NCBI RefSeq assembly: GCF_900476105.1
Contig: NZ_LS991951.1
Span: 434,001-498,000 of the forward strand
Direction: 5' to 3'
DNA length: 64,000 bases
From: Mycoplasmopsis edwardii
GTDB lineage: Bacteria > Bacillota_I > Bacilli_A > Mycoplasmatales > Metamycoplasmataceae
A program made the translations under genes and the position numbers. Shown here piece by piece: positions 31,901-43,586 of this stretch. The first letter of the stretch is position 1; every line of letters begins with the position of its first letter. Below the pieces are notes generated by a model. The model saw only the letters and a list, made by a program, of their open reading frames with translations, was not told the DNA's origin and made no database searches.

Positions 31901-32851
31901 ATGTTAAATTTAGAACAAATTAATAACTTAGAAGATCTTAAAAAAGCTAAAGCAGATGCTTTTGGTAATGAAGGTGAAATTTTTAAATTACAAAAAAAAC
32001 TTAAAAGTGCTTCAATTGAAGAAAAAAAAGCATTAGGTCAAGAAATTAATAAACTTAAAAAATCTTATGAAGAATTCTTTGCACAAGCAGAGCAAAGAGT
32101 AAAAGATATTTTAATTAATAACAAAATTAATAGTGAGTTTATTGATGTATCTGAACCTTCAAGAAAACCAGGTTCATTAAATCCAATCACTATTATTGAA
32201 GAAAGATTAAAAGATTGATTTATTCAACATGGTTATTATGAACAAAAAGCAAGTGAAATTGTTTCTGACTTATATAACTTTGAAAAACTTAATATTCCAC
32301 AAGATCATCCCGCTAGAGCAATGCATGATTCATTATATTTAAATGCAACTACTTTATTAAGAACTCATAACACAGGTGTTACAGCAGTTGTTTTAGAAGA
32401 AAATAAAAATAAAGAATTAGGAACTTTTGCTATTGGTAAAGTGTATCGTAATGATGAAGATGACGCAACACATTCACACCAATTTACTCAACTTGACTTT
32501 GTTGCTGTTGGTAAAGTAAGTTTCCCTAATTTAATATGAACACTTAAGTCAATGCTTTCATATGTTTTAGAAGAAGAAGTTGAAATTAGACTTCGTCCAA
32601 GTTATTTCCCATTCACTGAACCTAGTGTTGAAGTTGATGTTTTCTACAACAACAGATGAATTGAAATTCTAGGTGCAGGAATGCTACACCCTAGAGTTTT
32701 AGAGATGGCTGGTTTTGATAACCAAATGAACGGATTTGCTGCAGGTCTTGGGATTGAAAGAATTACAATGATTAAATATGGATTTAGCGATATTAGAGAT
32801 CTTTATAGAAATGATTTAAGAGTTATGGAGCAATTTAATAATGAAAGATAG
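31901..32851 (+). CDS. pheS: Phenylalanyl-tRNA synthetase alpha chain
   Basis: 316 residues. N-terminal coiled coil (residues 1-75) that binds tRNA, then the class II core: [12 protein letters not shown] near 131, RTHNTGV near 146, the motif 2 region [20 protein letters not shown] near 180 and motif 3 [13 protein letters not shown] near 291. Charges tRNA-Phe as a heterotetramer with PheT. AAGGAG sits 6 nt before the ATG within the end of rarA. pheS and pheT are separated by ung, an unusual split. Confidence 0.95.
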
Positions 32852-33509
32852 TTTTTTAAATATTTTACAATTTGAAGGTAAAAAAGAATATTTTCAAGTT
32901 ATCTTAAAAGAATTAGCAAACTCAGAAAAAAATGGAAAAGCAGTTTTTCCGCACCAAATGGACTTATTTAGACCATTTGAATATTTTCAAGTTAAAGATA
33001 CGAAATTAATTATTTTGGGACAAGATCCTTATCCACAAATTAATATTGCTGATGGTCTTGCATTTTCAACAGGGCACATTAAAACACCGGCAAGTTTAAA
33101 AAATATTTTTAGAGAAATTCAAAAAGATTTTCCTAAAACAACATTCAAAACGAATTCATTACAAAAATGAGCTAAGCAAGGTGTTTTATTATTAAACTCA
33201 GTTTTAACGGTTGAAGAAAATAATCCTAATTCTCACAAAGGAATTGGATGAGAAGAATTTGTTAAAGCAACAATTCAAGAAGTAATTAAACAAAACCCTA
33301 AAGTTTTAGTTCTTGCTTTAGGTAATCAAGCACATAACGTTTTAGATAGTGCACTTAAATTTATGAACTATGATCAAGATAATGTTTTCAAACTATCACA
33401 TCCTTCGCCACTTGGATATAGACATAGCTTTGAAAACTCAGGTGTTTTCAAAAAAATTAATCAAAAATTAATTGCATTAAAACAAGAACCAATTGATTGA
33501 AATTTATAG
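32841..33509 (+). CDS. ung: Uracil-DNA glycosylase
   Basis: 222 residues. Family 1 motifs: catalytic Asp in GQDPY near 57, [11 protein letters not shown] near 80, [10 protein letters not shown] near 118, and HPSPLG near 187 with the catalytic His. The usual GQDPYH reads GQDPYP, so the His after Tyr is Pro; Asp, Tyr and the second-motif His are intact. It removes uracil from DNA in base excision repair. It overlaps the end of pheS by 11 nt and precedes pheT by 9 nt, so expression is coupled to both synthetase subunits. Confidence 0.93.
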
Positions 33510-33518
33510 GAGGTAATG

Positions 33519-35672
33519 ATGATTTTATCACTAAAACATCTAAATAAATATTTACCTAAAATCAAATTAGAGGTAAATGAATTAGAAAAAGCTCTCAATG
33601 AGTTAGGTTTTGAAGTTGAGGAAATTAAGCCTTTCTCAAATGTTAAAGGCGTTGTATTTGCAGAAGTGTTAAATGTTTTTCAAAACCCTAACTCAGATAG
33701 ACTAGATGTAGTTGAATTAAATACAAAAAATGGACAAATAACAATTCAGACAAACAACAGAATCCTACAAAAAGGTAACTTAGTTATTTGTTTTCCAGTT
33801 GGTGCTTCAAAAGATGGAGTTGAATTTAAAGAAGTTGAATTAAAAGGTTATAAATCACAAGGTATGTTGGCTTCTTGAAGTGAAATTGGATATGATTATT
33901 CATTATTAACAGATAAAGACCAATTATTAGTTTTACCTAATGATTTTGCTTCAATTAATGATGATGCAATGGAACTTTTAAATATCAATGATACTATTAT
34001 TCAAATTAGTACCACAGCAAATAGAAATGATGCTAATTCATATTATTTCTTAGCAAGAGAACTAGCCGCATACTTTAAAACTGAATTTAAACCTTTATTT
34101 GAAAAAGTACAAAAACAAGATTTTGTTTCAAGATTTAATTCAAAACCAAATAAAGCAAAAGAACTTTCATTTTTAGAAGTTAATGGGAAAAATCAAACAA
34201 GCATTTACCATAAAACATTATTAGCTAAACACGGAATTTCTTCATTATTTGATTGAGCAGTTAACTTAACTAATTTGACTTTACTTGAAATTGGTTCACC
34301 TGCGCATGTTTATGATGCTTCAAAACTTTCAAGTAATCTTAGTGCAGAGTTATATTCAGGAGATTTAACTATCTTAGGAAACAAAGAAGTATCAGTTAAA
34401 GAAGTCTTAGCAATTAAAGATGATAAAAATGTTGTTTCACTTGCTTCTGTAATGGGATTAGAAGCAACTAAATCAACGGAGCAAACAACAAATTACTTAT
34501 TTGAAATCGGAATCTTTGATTCAAAATTAATTAGACATGGAGCAAAAGAAATTAAACTTGCATCTAATTCATCAAATCAAGGTTCAAGATTCATTTCACA
34601 AGAAGTTGCTAAGTTAGGTTTAGAGTATATTAAAGCAGCAAGTTCAAACCTTGAAGTTTCAAACATTGTAAATGAAATTAAAGTTGATGAGCTTAAAAGA
34701 ATTAAATTTGATGAAAATAAATTAAAAACATATTCTGGTTTAAACGATTTATCAGTATTTGATGAAGCTATTAAGCAGCTTTCAAGATTAGGATTTGTAT
34801 TTTCAAAAGATGAAGTTATTGTGCCTAATTATAGATATGATGTAAATTACTTTGAAGATATTATTGAAGAAATTTTCAGATTTTACTCATATCAAAAATT
34901 CACACCAGAAAAAATTAATATTACTTCTTTAAGAACACAAAAAAGAAGTAATGATAAATTATATTGAATGCATAATGGATATAATGAAGCAAGAACATTT
35001 ACTTTAGTATCTAAAGAGAAAAATCAATTTAACCCATTAATGCATAAAGAAAGTATTGATTTACTTACTTTTGTTTCTAAAGAAAGAGAATCTGTGCGTC
35101 ATTCAATCATTACTTCACTACAAGAAGTAATTGAATATAATCAAAAAAGAAAGATGGATACTTTAAATATTTTTGAAGAAGGTATGATTTCAACTCAAGA
35201 ATTTGTTTATGGATTAGCTTCAACTACTAAAACATTTAATGAACTTAAACAAGATATTATTAACTTTTTAAACCTTCAACTTGAATTTGTTAAGTTTAAT
35301 GATAATCCTATGATTCATCAGAATGTTTCAGCTAAAATTCTTTATCAAAATAAACAAATTGGATGAATTGGAAAAATCCACCCTAAATTTGATAACACAA
35401 ATGCATTTTACGCAGAGTTTAAAGTTCCTGTAGCTATAAATAAAACTAAATTTAAAGCTATTAATCCAGAACCTTTAAAAACAATTGATTTAACTTTTGA
35501 AATCAAAAATGATCAAAGTATTGCAGAGGCAATTAATAAAATTAAAGCGATTCATAATCCTTTTGAAATCAAAATTATTGATGATTACAAAAAAGAAACT
35601 ACTCATAATGTAACATTAAGAATTACTGATTATGAAGTAAATATCGAAAAGATTAATAAAGCCTTTAATTAG
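33519..35672 (+). CDS. pheT: Phenylalanyl-tRNA synthetase beta chain
   Basis: 717 residues from ATG 33519; the tandem ATG at 33516 leaves only 2 nt after AGGAGG, so the second is preferred. tRNA-binding (EMAP-like) domain at about residues 40-150, B3/B4 editing-type region, a B5 fold near 390-460 and a catalytic-like module. The C-terminal FDX-ACB part is present but short ([14 protein letters not shown]). It forms the alpha2beta2 enzyme with PheS. Length agrees with mycoplasma PheT and is below the ~795 residues of E. coli. Confidence 0.93.
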
Positions 35673-35683
35673 AAAGGAATTAT

Positions 35684-36952
35684 ATGTATTCAAAAATTAC
35701 CTTAAAAGATAAACTCATTCAAGATGCTATTAATAATGAACTTACTAGACAAGAAGATCATGTTGAGTTAATTGCTTCTGAAAATTTTGTTTCAGAAGAT
35801 GTTTTAAGAGCTCAAGGAAGCATTTTAACTAATAAATATGGTGAAGGTTATCCCGGAGCTAGATATTATGGCGGTTGTGAGTATGTTGATATTCTTGAAC
35901 AGGCCGCTATTGATAGATTAAAAGAGTTATTTGGAGTTAAGTACGCAAATGTGCAACCATATTCAGGTTCAACAGCAAATGCTGCTGCAATTGCTTCAGT
36001 AGTACCTAGTGGTGGTAAAATTATGGGACTTTCACTTAGCTCAGGTGGCCATTTAACTCATGGATATAAAATTAGTTTTAGTGGAATTTTCTATGATTCA
36101 GTTTCATATGATTTAAACCAAGAAGGCATTTTAGATTATGATGCAATTGAAAAGTTAGCAATTCAAGAAAAACCAGATTTAATTATTTGTGGATATTCAG
36201 CTTATTCAAGAACAATTGACTTTAAACGTTTTAAAGAAATTGCAGATAAAGTAGGCGCTAAGTTAATGGCTGATATTGCTCATATAGCAGGATTAATCGC
36301 AGCAAATGTACATCCATCACCAGTAGGATATGCTGATGTTATTACATCAACAACACATAAAACCTTACGTGGGGGTCGTGGCGGGATCATCATGACTAAT
36401 GATGAAGAAATTGCTAAGAAAATAAATAGATGAGTATTCCCTGGATACCAAGGCGGACCTTTATTTCATGCTATCGCAGGTAAAGCAGTTGCATTTTATG
36501 AAGCATTACAACCACAATTTAAAGAGTATGCTAAAAATATAATCAAAAATGCTAAAACAATGTCCGAAAGATTCAAGTCATTAGGAGCTAAAATCATAAG
36601 TAATGGAACAGATAATCACTTATTCATGATTGATGTTTATAATACATACAAAATAAACGGTAAACAAGCTGAAGACATATTACATAAAGTAAATATAACC
36701 TTAAACAAAAATACCATCCCATTCGATACTTTAAATCCACGTTTAGGAAGCGGTATCAGAATTGGTACTGCCGCTATGACAAGTAGAGGATTTGAAAATT
36801 GAGAAGAGTTAGCAAATATAATTCATAATATTTTAAGCAATTATGAAAAATTGAATGATAATTCTGATGAATCAAATAATATTTTAAATGAATATAAAAA
36901 ACAAATATTAGAGTTTTTACATAATTCCCCAATCAAAAAATCATATATTTAG
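35684..36952 (+). CDS. glyA: Serine hydroxymethyltransferase
   Basis: 422 residues. [12 protein letters not shown] near 25, [14 protein letters not shown] near 57, and the PLP lysine in [13 protein letters not shown] near 226. It interconverts serine and glycine with tetrahydrofolate and supplies one-carbon units for Fmt (this window) and thymidylate synthesis. AGAAAGGAAT precedes the ATG. It closes the rarA operon before a strong terminator. Confidence 0.96.
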
Positions 36953-36956
36953 AAAA

Positions 36957-36997
36957 TAAAAACGCAATGGTAAGTTTAATTTAACCATTGCGTTTTT
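36957..36997 (+). terminator. Intrinsic terminator of glyA
   Basis: Long stem AAACGCAATGGT and complement with one bulge and a T tail. Confidence 0.8.
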
Positions 36998-37021
36998 AAA
37001 ACTTAGTGTATATTTAAAATT

Positions 37022-37051
37022 AAAAAATCTAAAGATTACTTTAGATTTTTT
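37022..37051. terminator. Terminator of the 1373-residue surface protein gene
   Basis: 13-bp stem AAAAAATCTAAAG and complement, loop ATTA. It is symmetric and works for the minus-strand gene ending at 37063 and as a second stop for glyA. Confidence 0.8.
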
Positions 37052-37062
37052 AATGTTTATTA

Positions 37063-40000
37063 TTATTTTTTCTTAACAGCAACAATAATTCCTAATGAAA
37101 CTAATGCTAAGATAACTGATAATACTGTAAATGTAATGATAAGAGCTTTATCAATAGCAGTTTTTGTTCTATTTTGAACATCTTTTTTAGCATCTTCGTA
37201 TTGTTTGAATTCATCAAATGCTGTATTTTTATTATCATTTGAGTTTCATTTATCTAAAATACTTTTAGCTAGTGCTCTATCTTTTCCTCAGCTTTCAATG
37301 TTTTCTAATTCTTTTTTGTATTTTGCAACATCTTCATTTCTAGCTTTTGGATATTTTGTTAAGTCTAATTTGTATGAATCACCATTAATTTCATTGAATA
37401 ATTTTTTATATTTATTTTCATTATCTAGTAATTCATCATAAAGATCTTTTAATGATTTTGTATATTCTTCTGGTGTATAGTTAGCTTTAAGTTCTTCAAC
37501 TTTGTTTGCAAAGGCATCTTTGAAAGGTTGAGGTAAAATGTCAGCTTTTTTGTTTAATAATTCAACAAGTGCATCATTTGTGTTGTAGAATGTTTTACGT
37601 TTTAATGCATCAACATCATCTTCTTGAACTTGTCTAATGATATTGTCAAGAGCTGGGTTTTCTGTAGCTGCAAAGTTAAAGTCATCTGGTAATTGAATTG
37701 ATAATTTACCATTTTCATCTAATTTAGCAATAATTTGGTTTGCTTTTTCAACTTTTTCATTTGATAATTGTGAATCATCAATTAAAGGTTGAACATTATT
37801 TTTATAGTTATCTATTAAACCTTTTAGTTCATCAACTTTTGCATTTAATTTTGAGAAGTTTTCAAATGCTTTTTTAGCATCTTCTAAAGATGTGTTTGCA
37901 TCATTGATGTAATCTAAGAATTTTTTACGAGCTGGATCAGCGATTGATGAGTCAACAACTAAATCACTTAAAGCGATTTTTTCATTAAATGCATCAACTT
38001 TAGCTTTTTTATCTTTTGTATCTTGTAAACCATCATCACTATTTAATTGGTTAAATAATACATTAGCTAAGTCTTGATCATTTCCTAGTTGTTTTAATGG
38101 AGATGATAATTCTGTTTGTTTTTCTTCTAGTTTTGAAGCTAATTCCGGATTTACTGCTTTAATTTTAGACAAGTCAGCATCTTTTAATGTGTTGATGTCG
38201 TTGTATAATTTTGCAATTTCATCTTTTTTATCCATTAATTTATCAAAAGCTGTTTTTAATTTTTCACTATCCGCTTTTGAAGTTGAATCATTCATAATTC
38301 CATCAGCAAAGTTGTTAAATGAATTTTTAAGTTCATTTGGTAAATCTGATTTACCCACTAATGCTTTAAGAGCTTCTCTTAAGATTTCAAATTCTTTTTC
38401 TTTTAGCTTATCAATTTGTTCTGTTTGAATTGAAGAATTAATTGCTTCAATTGGTGCATTATCATCACTTGTAAAGTTAAATCCTTCAGGTAAATCAACT
38501 GAGAATTTTCCTTTATCATCAATTTTAGCTAATAAGTCATTTGCTTCTTTAACATTTTCGTTATTTTCAGATGTTAAACCAGCTTGTGTAACGTGTGGTT
38601 TAACGTTTTCATTGTAATTATCTACTTCAGCTTTAAATTCACCAACTTTTTCATTAAGTAAAGCGAATTTTTCATATGCTTTTTGAGCATCTTCAGGTGT
38701 AGTTGTCTCAGCATTAATGTAATCTAAAAATTTTTGACGAGCTGGGTCACCAACTGCTGAATCCGCAATTTTTCCATTGATATCAAGTTTTTTCATGAAA
38801 GTATCGTATTTTTCTTTTTGAGCTTTTAAGTCTTCGATACCATTTTCTTGATTTGTTTTTGCAATTAATGCATCAGCTAAATCAGCATTTTTGCCTAATG
38901 AACTTAATGGTGTAGAAAGTTGATTGTATTTTTCTTGTAATTTTTGTGCTAGTTCTGGATTAATTTCTGTTAATTTGTCAAAATTAAATGGTTCCATTGC
39001 ATTAATGTCTTCATATAATTTTTTCATTTCTTCAGCTTGTTTTAATTTTTCATATCCATTTTTAGCAACTGAGTTATCTTTGAATGTTTCTGGTGTGAAA
39101 GCAACATTATCAACAGCCTTATCAAATGCTGTTTTAAGTTCATTAGGAACTTCAAGAGGTTCTACCAACTTTTTGTAAGCATCATTTGCTGAATCAAATG
39201 AATTATGTTGTAAGTCGGTTAAAGTGCTTTTAAGAGTTTGTTTTAACTCTTCTACTTGCTCGTCAGTAATATTTGTTATAGTTACACCATCAGGTAAAGT
39301 AAGAGGGTATTTTCCGTCAACTACTTTATCAGAAGTTGCATTTGCAGCATTTACTTTGTCATTTTCTAATGAAGCTTCAGTAACTACTGGTTTAACATTT
39401 AATTTATAATGCTCAGCAGCATCAACAATACCCGCAAGTTCAGTATCTAATTTTCTAAATAATTCTAAGGTAGCTAAGCGATCTGCTTCTGATAAATCAT
39501 CTTGTTTAACTCTATCTAAGAATTGTTGTAATGTAGGAGCACCTAAAGAACCATCTTTAATTTTGTTTTCTGCATATGTTTTGTCATCTAATAGTGTGTC
39601 CATCGCAAAAACATTATCACTTGTTTTTGCAGATTCAATATCAGCTATTCATTCATCGATTGATCCAGCTGCTTCTGGATGTTTTTCTTTTAGTTGTAAT
39701 AATTGAGCTTTTTTAGCTTCTAAAGCAGCTAATCTCTCCCTTATTCTTTCAAGACCATTAACGTCTCTTGGATTTTTAAAGAACCCACCTTCTCTATCAT
39801 TAAATACTGAATAGTTTTGAGCAGCAAAATTTAGTTGTCAGTTAGAGTCTGTATAACCATTATTACTATCTAGTACTTTTGTTTTTCATGGAATAACATT
39901 ATCATATCTAATGTTGTAGTATTCACCTGTATATGCAGGTCTTTTACCAAAGTTTGATCCTTTTCTTCATTTATAAATTGACATAGGCATATCTGATGGT

Positions 40001-41184
40001 TTAAAGTTAAAGTTTTCAATAAAGTATTTATGACCTTGAATATTTTTAAAATAGAATTCATCAACACTATTAATTGAATTAATATATTTAGTCTTTTTAC
40101 CTTCTTCTGATTCAACTAAATTTAAGTCTGTATAGTTATATAAGTAACCAAAAAGATCTCTTGATCATTTTGCATGATAGAATGGGAAACGATAATTATT
40201 CCCTGTTTCTTCTAATCATGAAATTGATTGGAAGTGAGCAAATAAAGGTACACTACCTTCACCATTTTTAGCCTTAAAGTGGTTGTGGTTATCATTTGTA
40301 CCTTCAATATTCCATTTAAATAAAAGTCTTTCTAATTCAGTATCGCTTGATAAGTTACCAATAAGCAATGTTCAGTTAGCTGCTAACCCAGTATAGAAAT
40401 CTTTGAAATTTCATTCATTTGGATTACCATTTACTTTTGTTCTATTTGTTTCGCTATAGAAATAACCTTGTAAGTATTCATGATATCTAACAAACTCTTT
40501 TAATTTATTAAATTGTGGTGTAGTAATAGATTTAATGGCTGCTGTGAATTTTCTATATGAATCATATGCTCTCTCAAGAATATTTTTTAATTTAGCATTA
40601 TCATTATTAATCCCATTTTTCATTTCTTCAAATAATGCATCACCTGTTGCTTTGAATTCATCAAAAGCAGCTTTATATGTCTCATTTGATAATAAGTCTT
40701 GTCTTTCAAAAACTCTTAATGAATCAAATGCTCATGTAATTGTGTTATTTAAACTTGAGTTTGTTCCTTGAGTCATTAAATTTTTAAAATATGAACCACC
40801 AAATGTGTAAGTAATTAATCTACTAAATGCTTCTTTTGTTTCGAAACCAAGCTTAATAATTTCTTTTCTTACATCTTTATAATTAGAACCATCCATTGAA
40901 TCAATTTTTGAAACTAAATATTCTTTTTGAGAAGCAGTAATACCACCTTCAAAATCATCTCAAATTCTTTTTTCAATTAAGGCTTTGTATTCATCTGCCT
41001 TTGTTTTTGCAAATTCATTTAATCTATTTGAAACATACTTGTTAAATGAAGATGTTTGTGCTTCATTTGAAGTATTGTTATTTTCTGTCGCTGCAGTTTC
41101 AGCAGAAACAGCAAACACTGTACCAACAAGAGTTGTTCCTAAAAGAGCTCCTGTAGATAACAATTTAAATTTATTTTTCTTCAT
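37063..41184 (-). CDS. Large repetitive surface protein, 1373 residues, C-terminal anchor
   Basis: Signal peptide MKKNKFKLLSTGALLG... with a cleavable AVSA-E type end and no lipobox Cys, so it is not a lipoprotein. A C-terminal membrane helix (last ~25 residues) followed by KKK anchors it with the body outside. Residues ~35-520 are a mixed domain with many Trp and Tyr which I do not recognise. Residues ~549-1290 are three helical repeats of about 265 residues starting near 549, 813 and 1083, each carrying DPAR.KFLDYIN-like and NV.P...L...V..AN segments and an LP.GFNF stretch. They resemble extended coiled-coil spacers of adhesins. No catalytic motif is seen. Ribosome binding site AAAAGGAA; a TATAAT box lies 52 nt upstream. 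Confidence 0.75.
37290..39540 (-). repeat. Three intragenic ~265-residue repeat units
   Basis: Units begin at about 39540, 38748 and 37938 and run leftwards. Units 2 and 3 share DPAR.KFLDYIN and AKIDDKGK/AKLDENGK-like blocks; unit 1 is more divergent. Confidence 0.65.
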
Positions 41185-41562
41185 AATTATTCCTTTTCAT
41201 TTTGATTGTATTTAAATTTTTAAATCAATATCAATATTATAATACTAAAATAAAAAATGAAAAATAGCTTGAAAACAACTTTTATAATTATATATGAGTG
41301 TTAAAAGTATTTTTCTCGATAAAAAAGACATATAACCAAGTGAAAATATCATTATTAGACATTTGTGCCTGTGGTGTAGGCATAAAAGTTCAATTAATGT
41401 TCATTTTGATGTAAAAAAATAATCAATAAACTTTTATAATAAATGTATAAATTTAATTCAAAAAACAAAGAAAAAAGTAAGAATTATAAGTTCTTACTTT
41501 TTATTTTTTTGAATTTTTTATATTTTTTGTAGACAAAATTTATTGTTTTTTTGTACAAAAAA
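41185..41562. other. Spacer between the surface protein gene and tsf
   Basis: 378 bp with no gene. It holds the TATAAT of the surface protein gene on the minus strand at 41241-41236, and the tsf terminator at 41471-41510. Nothing else is recognised; very AT-rich. Confidence 0.6.
41471..41510 (-). terminator. Terminator of rpsB-tsf
   Basis: 12-bp stem AAAAAGTAAGAA and complement with a 7-nt loop and flanking A/T runs, 53-60 nt after the tsf stop. Confidence 0.7.
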
Positions 41563-42444
41563 CTATTTTACAACCATGCTTGCAACTTCAGCTGCGAAGT
41601 CTGATTGTGCCTTAACAATACCTTCACCAACTTCAAATCTAACAACTTGAACTAATGTAGCGTTATTGTTTGCTAAATATTTTTCAACAGATAATGAATC
41701 TTCCATTACAAATGGTTGTTTAACTAAAACAAATTCTGATAATTGTTTTTCGAATCAACCTTCTTTAATTTTTTCTTGAATGTTAGCAGGTTTTTTATCA
41801 AATCCAGCTGGTTCTTCAAAAGCAGCTTTAACAGACTCTAAACGATCTGTTGGGATATCACTTAATAAAGCAAATTCTGGGTTCATAGCAGAAACGTGCA
41901 TTGCAACATTTTTTGCTGCATCAACATTTGAACCTTTTACTTTAACTACAGCAGCAACTTGTTGGTTAGCGTGTACATAGATTCCTAAAACTTCACCTTC
42001 ACTTGCTTTTAATGAGTGAATACGACGTAAAGAAATTTTTTCACCAATAACAGCTGTTGCTTCTAATAATGAGTTTTCTACTGTAACACCGCTTGATAAT
42101 TTAACTTGTAAAGCTTCTTCTAATGTTTCAACATCACTTGCTAAAATAGCGTTTGATACTTCATTTAATAATGAAATGAATTTATCGTTTTTAGCAACGA
42201 AATCTGTTTCTGAATTAATTTCAACTAAAACAGCATGTTTTTCGTTTCCTACCGCAATAACTGCACCTTCAGCAGCAATTCTTCCTGCCTTTTTAGCAGC
42301 TTTTACAATACCATTTTCTTTTAATCAGTTAATAGCAGCTTCAATATCGTAGTTTGAAGCTTCTAAAGCTTTTTTACAATCAATTAATGAAGAGTTTGTT
42401 CTTGCTCTTAATTCTTTGATTAATTCCATTTTGTTATCGCTCAT
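41563..42444 (-). CDS. tsf: Translation elongation factor Ts
   Basis: 293 residues. N-terminal UBA-like region MELIKELRARTNSSLIDCKKALE, then NSETDFVAKND near 75, the Asp-Phe pair that inserts into EF-Tu, and the two core subdomains and a C-terminal QPF.ME stretch. It exchanges GDP for GTP on EF-Tu. AAAGGAG precedes the start. It lies 27 nt after rpsB, the usual rpsB-tsf pair. Confidence 0.96.
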
Positions 42445-42471
42445 AATAACTCCTTTAATTAAAATATAAAA

Positions 42472-43302
42472 TTAGTTTTCTCTGTCTTCAGTTGCAACAA
42501 CTGTTTTTTGTTGAAATTCTGGTAAAACAACTTTACTATCATCTTGATATGCGTAAACTTGTTCTCCACCTTTTGCTTTAACAATAGCGTCAGCAATAAT
42601 TGTCATGAATACGTGGATGAATTTTGCTGAATCATCGTTTCCAGGTACACCCAAATCTACTGAATCTGGGTTTGAATTTGAGTCTAAAATTGAAATAACT
42701 TTAAGACCTTTTCTTTTTGCTTCTTTAACAGCAATTTCATCTTCATTAGGATCAGCAACGATCATAACTTGTGGTAAACGTTTCATTGTACGGATACCAT
42801 TTAAGTTTTTGTGTAATTTTTCTAATTCTTTTTCAAAAATTAAAGCTTCTTTCTTTGTGTAACCTTTGAAGTTTGCAGCTGCTTTAGCTTCTAATTCTTC
42901 CATTGTCCCAACACGACGCATAATTGTTTCGTTGTTAGTTAATGTTCCACCTAATCATCTTTCAGTTACGTAGAATGAATTTGTTCTTTCAGCAGCAGCT
43001 TTAACAGCTTCACGAGCTTGTTTTTTTGTACCAACAAAAATGAATTGTGTACCCTTTGATGCTAAGTTGTTTACTAATTTGTAAGCATATTCTAAGTGGC
43101 TTTGTGTTTTGTAAACATCAATAATGTGAGCACCTTTAACTTTTCTTCCAAGTACTAAATACTCTTTCATTTTAGGGTTTCAAGCGTGTGTTTTGTGTCC
43201 AAAGTATGAACCTGCTTCTAATAATTTATCTTTAGAAATAATTGGAGTTCTTTCTTGTTTAACTTCAACTTTTTTCTCAACTTTTTTGTTTTCTGTTGTC
43301 AT
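42472..43302 (-). CDS. rpsB: 30S ribosomal protein S2
   Basis: 276 residues. [27 protein letters not shown] near residue 23, [11 protein letters not shown] near 88, [11 protein letters not shown] near 110 and a conserved C-terminal [12 protein letters not shown] stretch. It assembles late on the 30S body and neck. N-terminal ~20 Lys/Glu-rich residues extend beyond the usual start but are coupled to AAAGGAAATT before the ATG. A 140-nt leader lies upstream. Confidence 0.96.
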
Positions 43303-43459
43303 TTTAATTTAATTTCCTTTAGTTTGTTTTTTCTAAACAATATTTCTAACGTTTAGCACCCAAAATTATTGAGGCACACCCAAACGAATCCATATTGTCG
43401 ATTAATTTTAGTATGTTTAATATTTGTATTTATTAATAAATACGTTGGTAATTTTACCA
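43303..43459 (-). promoter_or_regulatory. rpsB promoter and long leader
   Basis: TGG-TAAAAT on the minus strand at 43459-43451 with a TGCAAA -35-like box 17 nt further up gives a leader of about 143 nt. The leader has an unusual GC-richer stretch with two GGGTG copies (GGGTGTGCCTC and GGGTGCTAAACG). It may fold and bind S2, as rpsB leaders do elsewhere, but I cannot show this. Confidence 0.4.
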
Positions 43460-43486
43460 TAAAATGTGCTATTTTTGCAGGTTGGC

Positions 43487-43505
43487 TTTTTTTTTTTTTT
43501 TTTTT
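43487..43505 (+). repeat. 19-T homopolymer tract upstream of the surface operon
   Basis: 19 consecutive T between the divergent rpsB and 43587 promoters. It ends 24 nt before the TATAAT at 43530, so it is just upstream of the -35 position. Slippage here could switch the operon. Confidence 0.85.
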
Positions 43506-43529
43506 GAATCACAAATCGATATTATTTTA

Positions 43530-43535
43530 TATAAT
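43530..43535 (+). promoter_or_regulatory. -10 box of the three-gene surface operon
   Basis: TATAAT, 51 nt before the ATG of the first gene. The -35 region (43507-43512, AATCAC) is poor and lies right after the T tract. Confidence 0.5.
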
Positions 43536-43586
43536 ATAAAATATATTCGAAAAGAATAAAATGTTGCAAAAAATAAAAGGAGATTT

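Noticed and set aside
38189-38428. Plus-strand frames opposite the repeat region of the surface protein
   Set aside because: Shadows of a low-complexity helical coding sequence; similar ones repeat at each unit.
39870-40115. Minus-strand frame inside the 1373-residue gene
   Set aside because: It is in a different frame from the continuous surface protein gene (frame-checked from 41184 to 37063).
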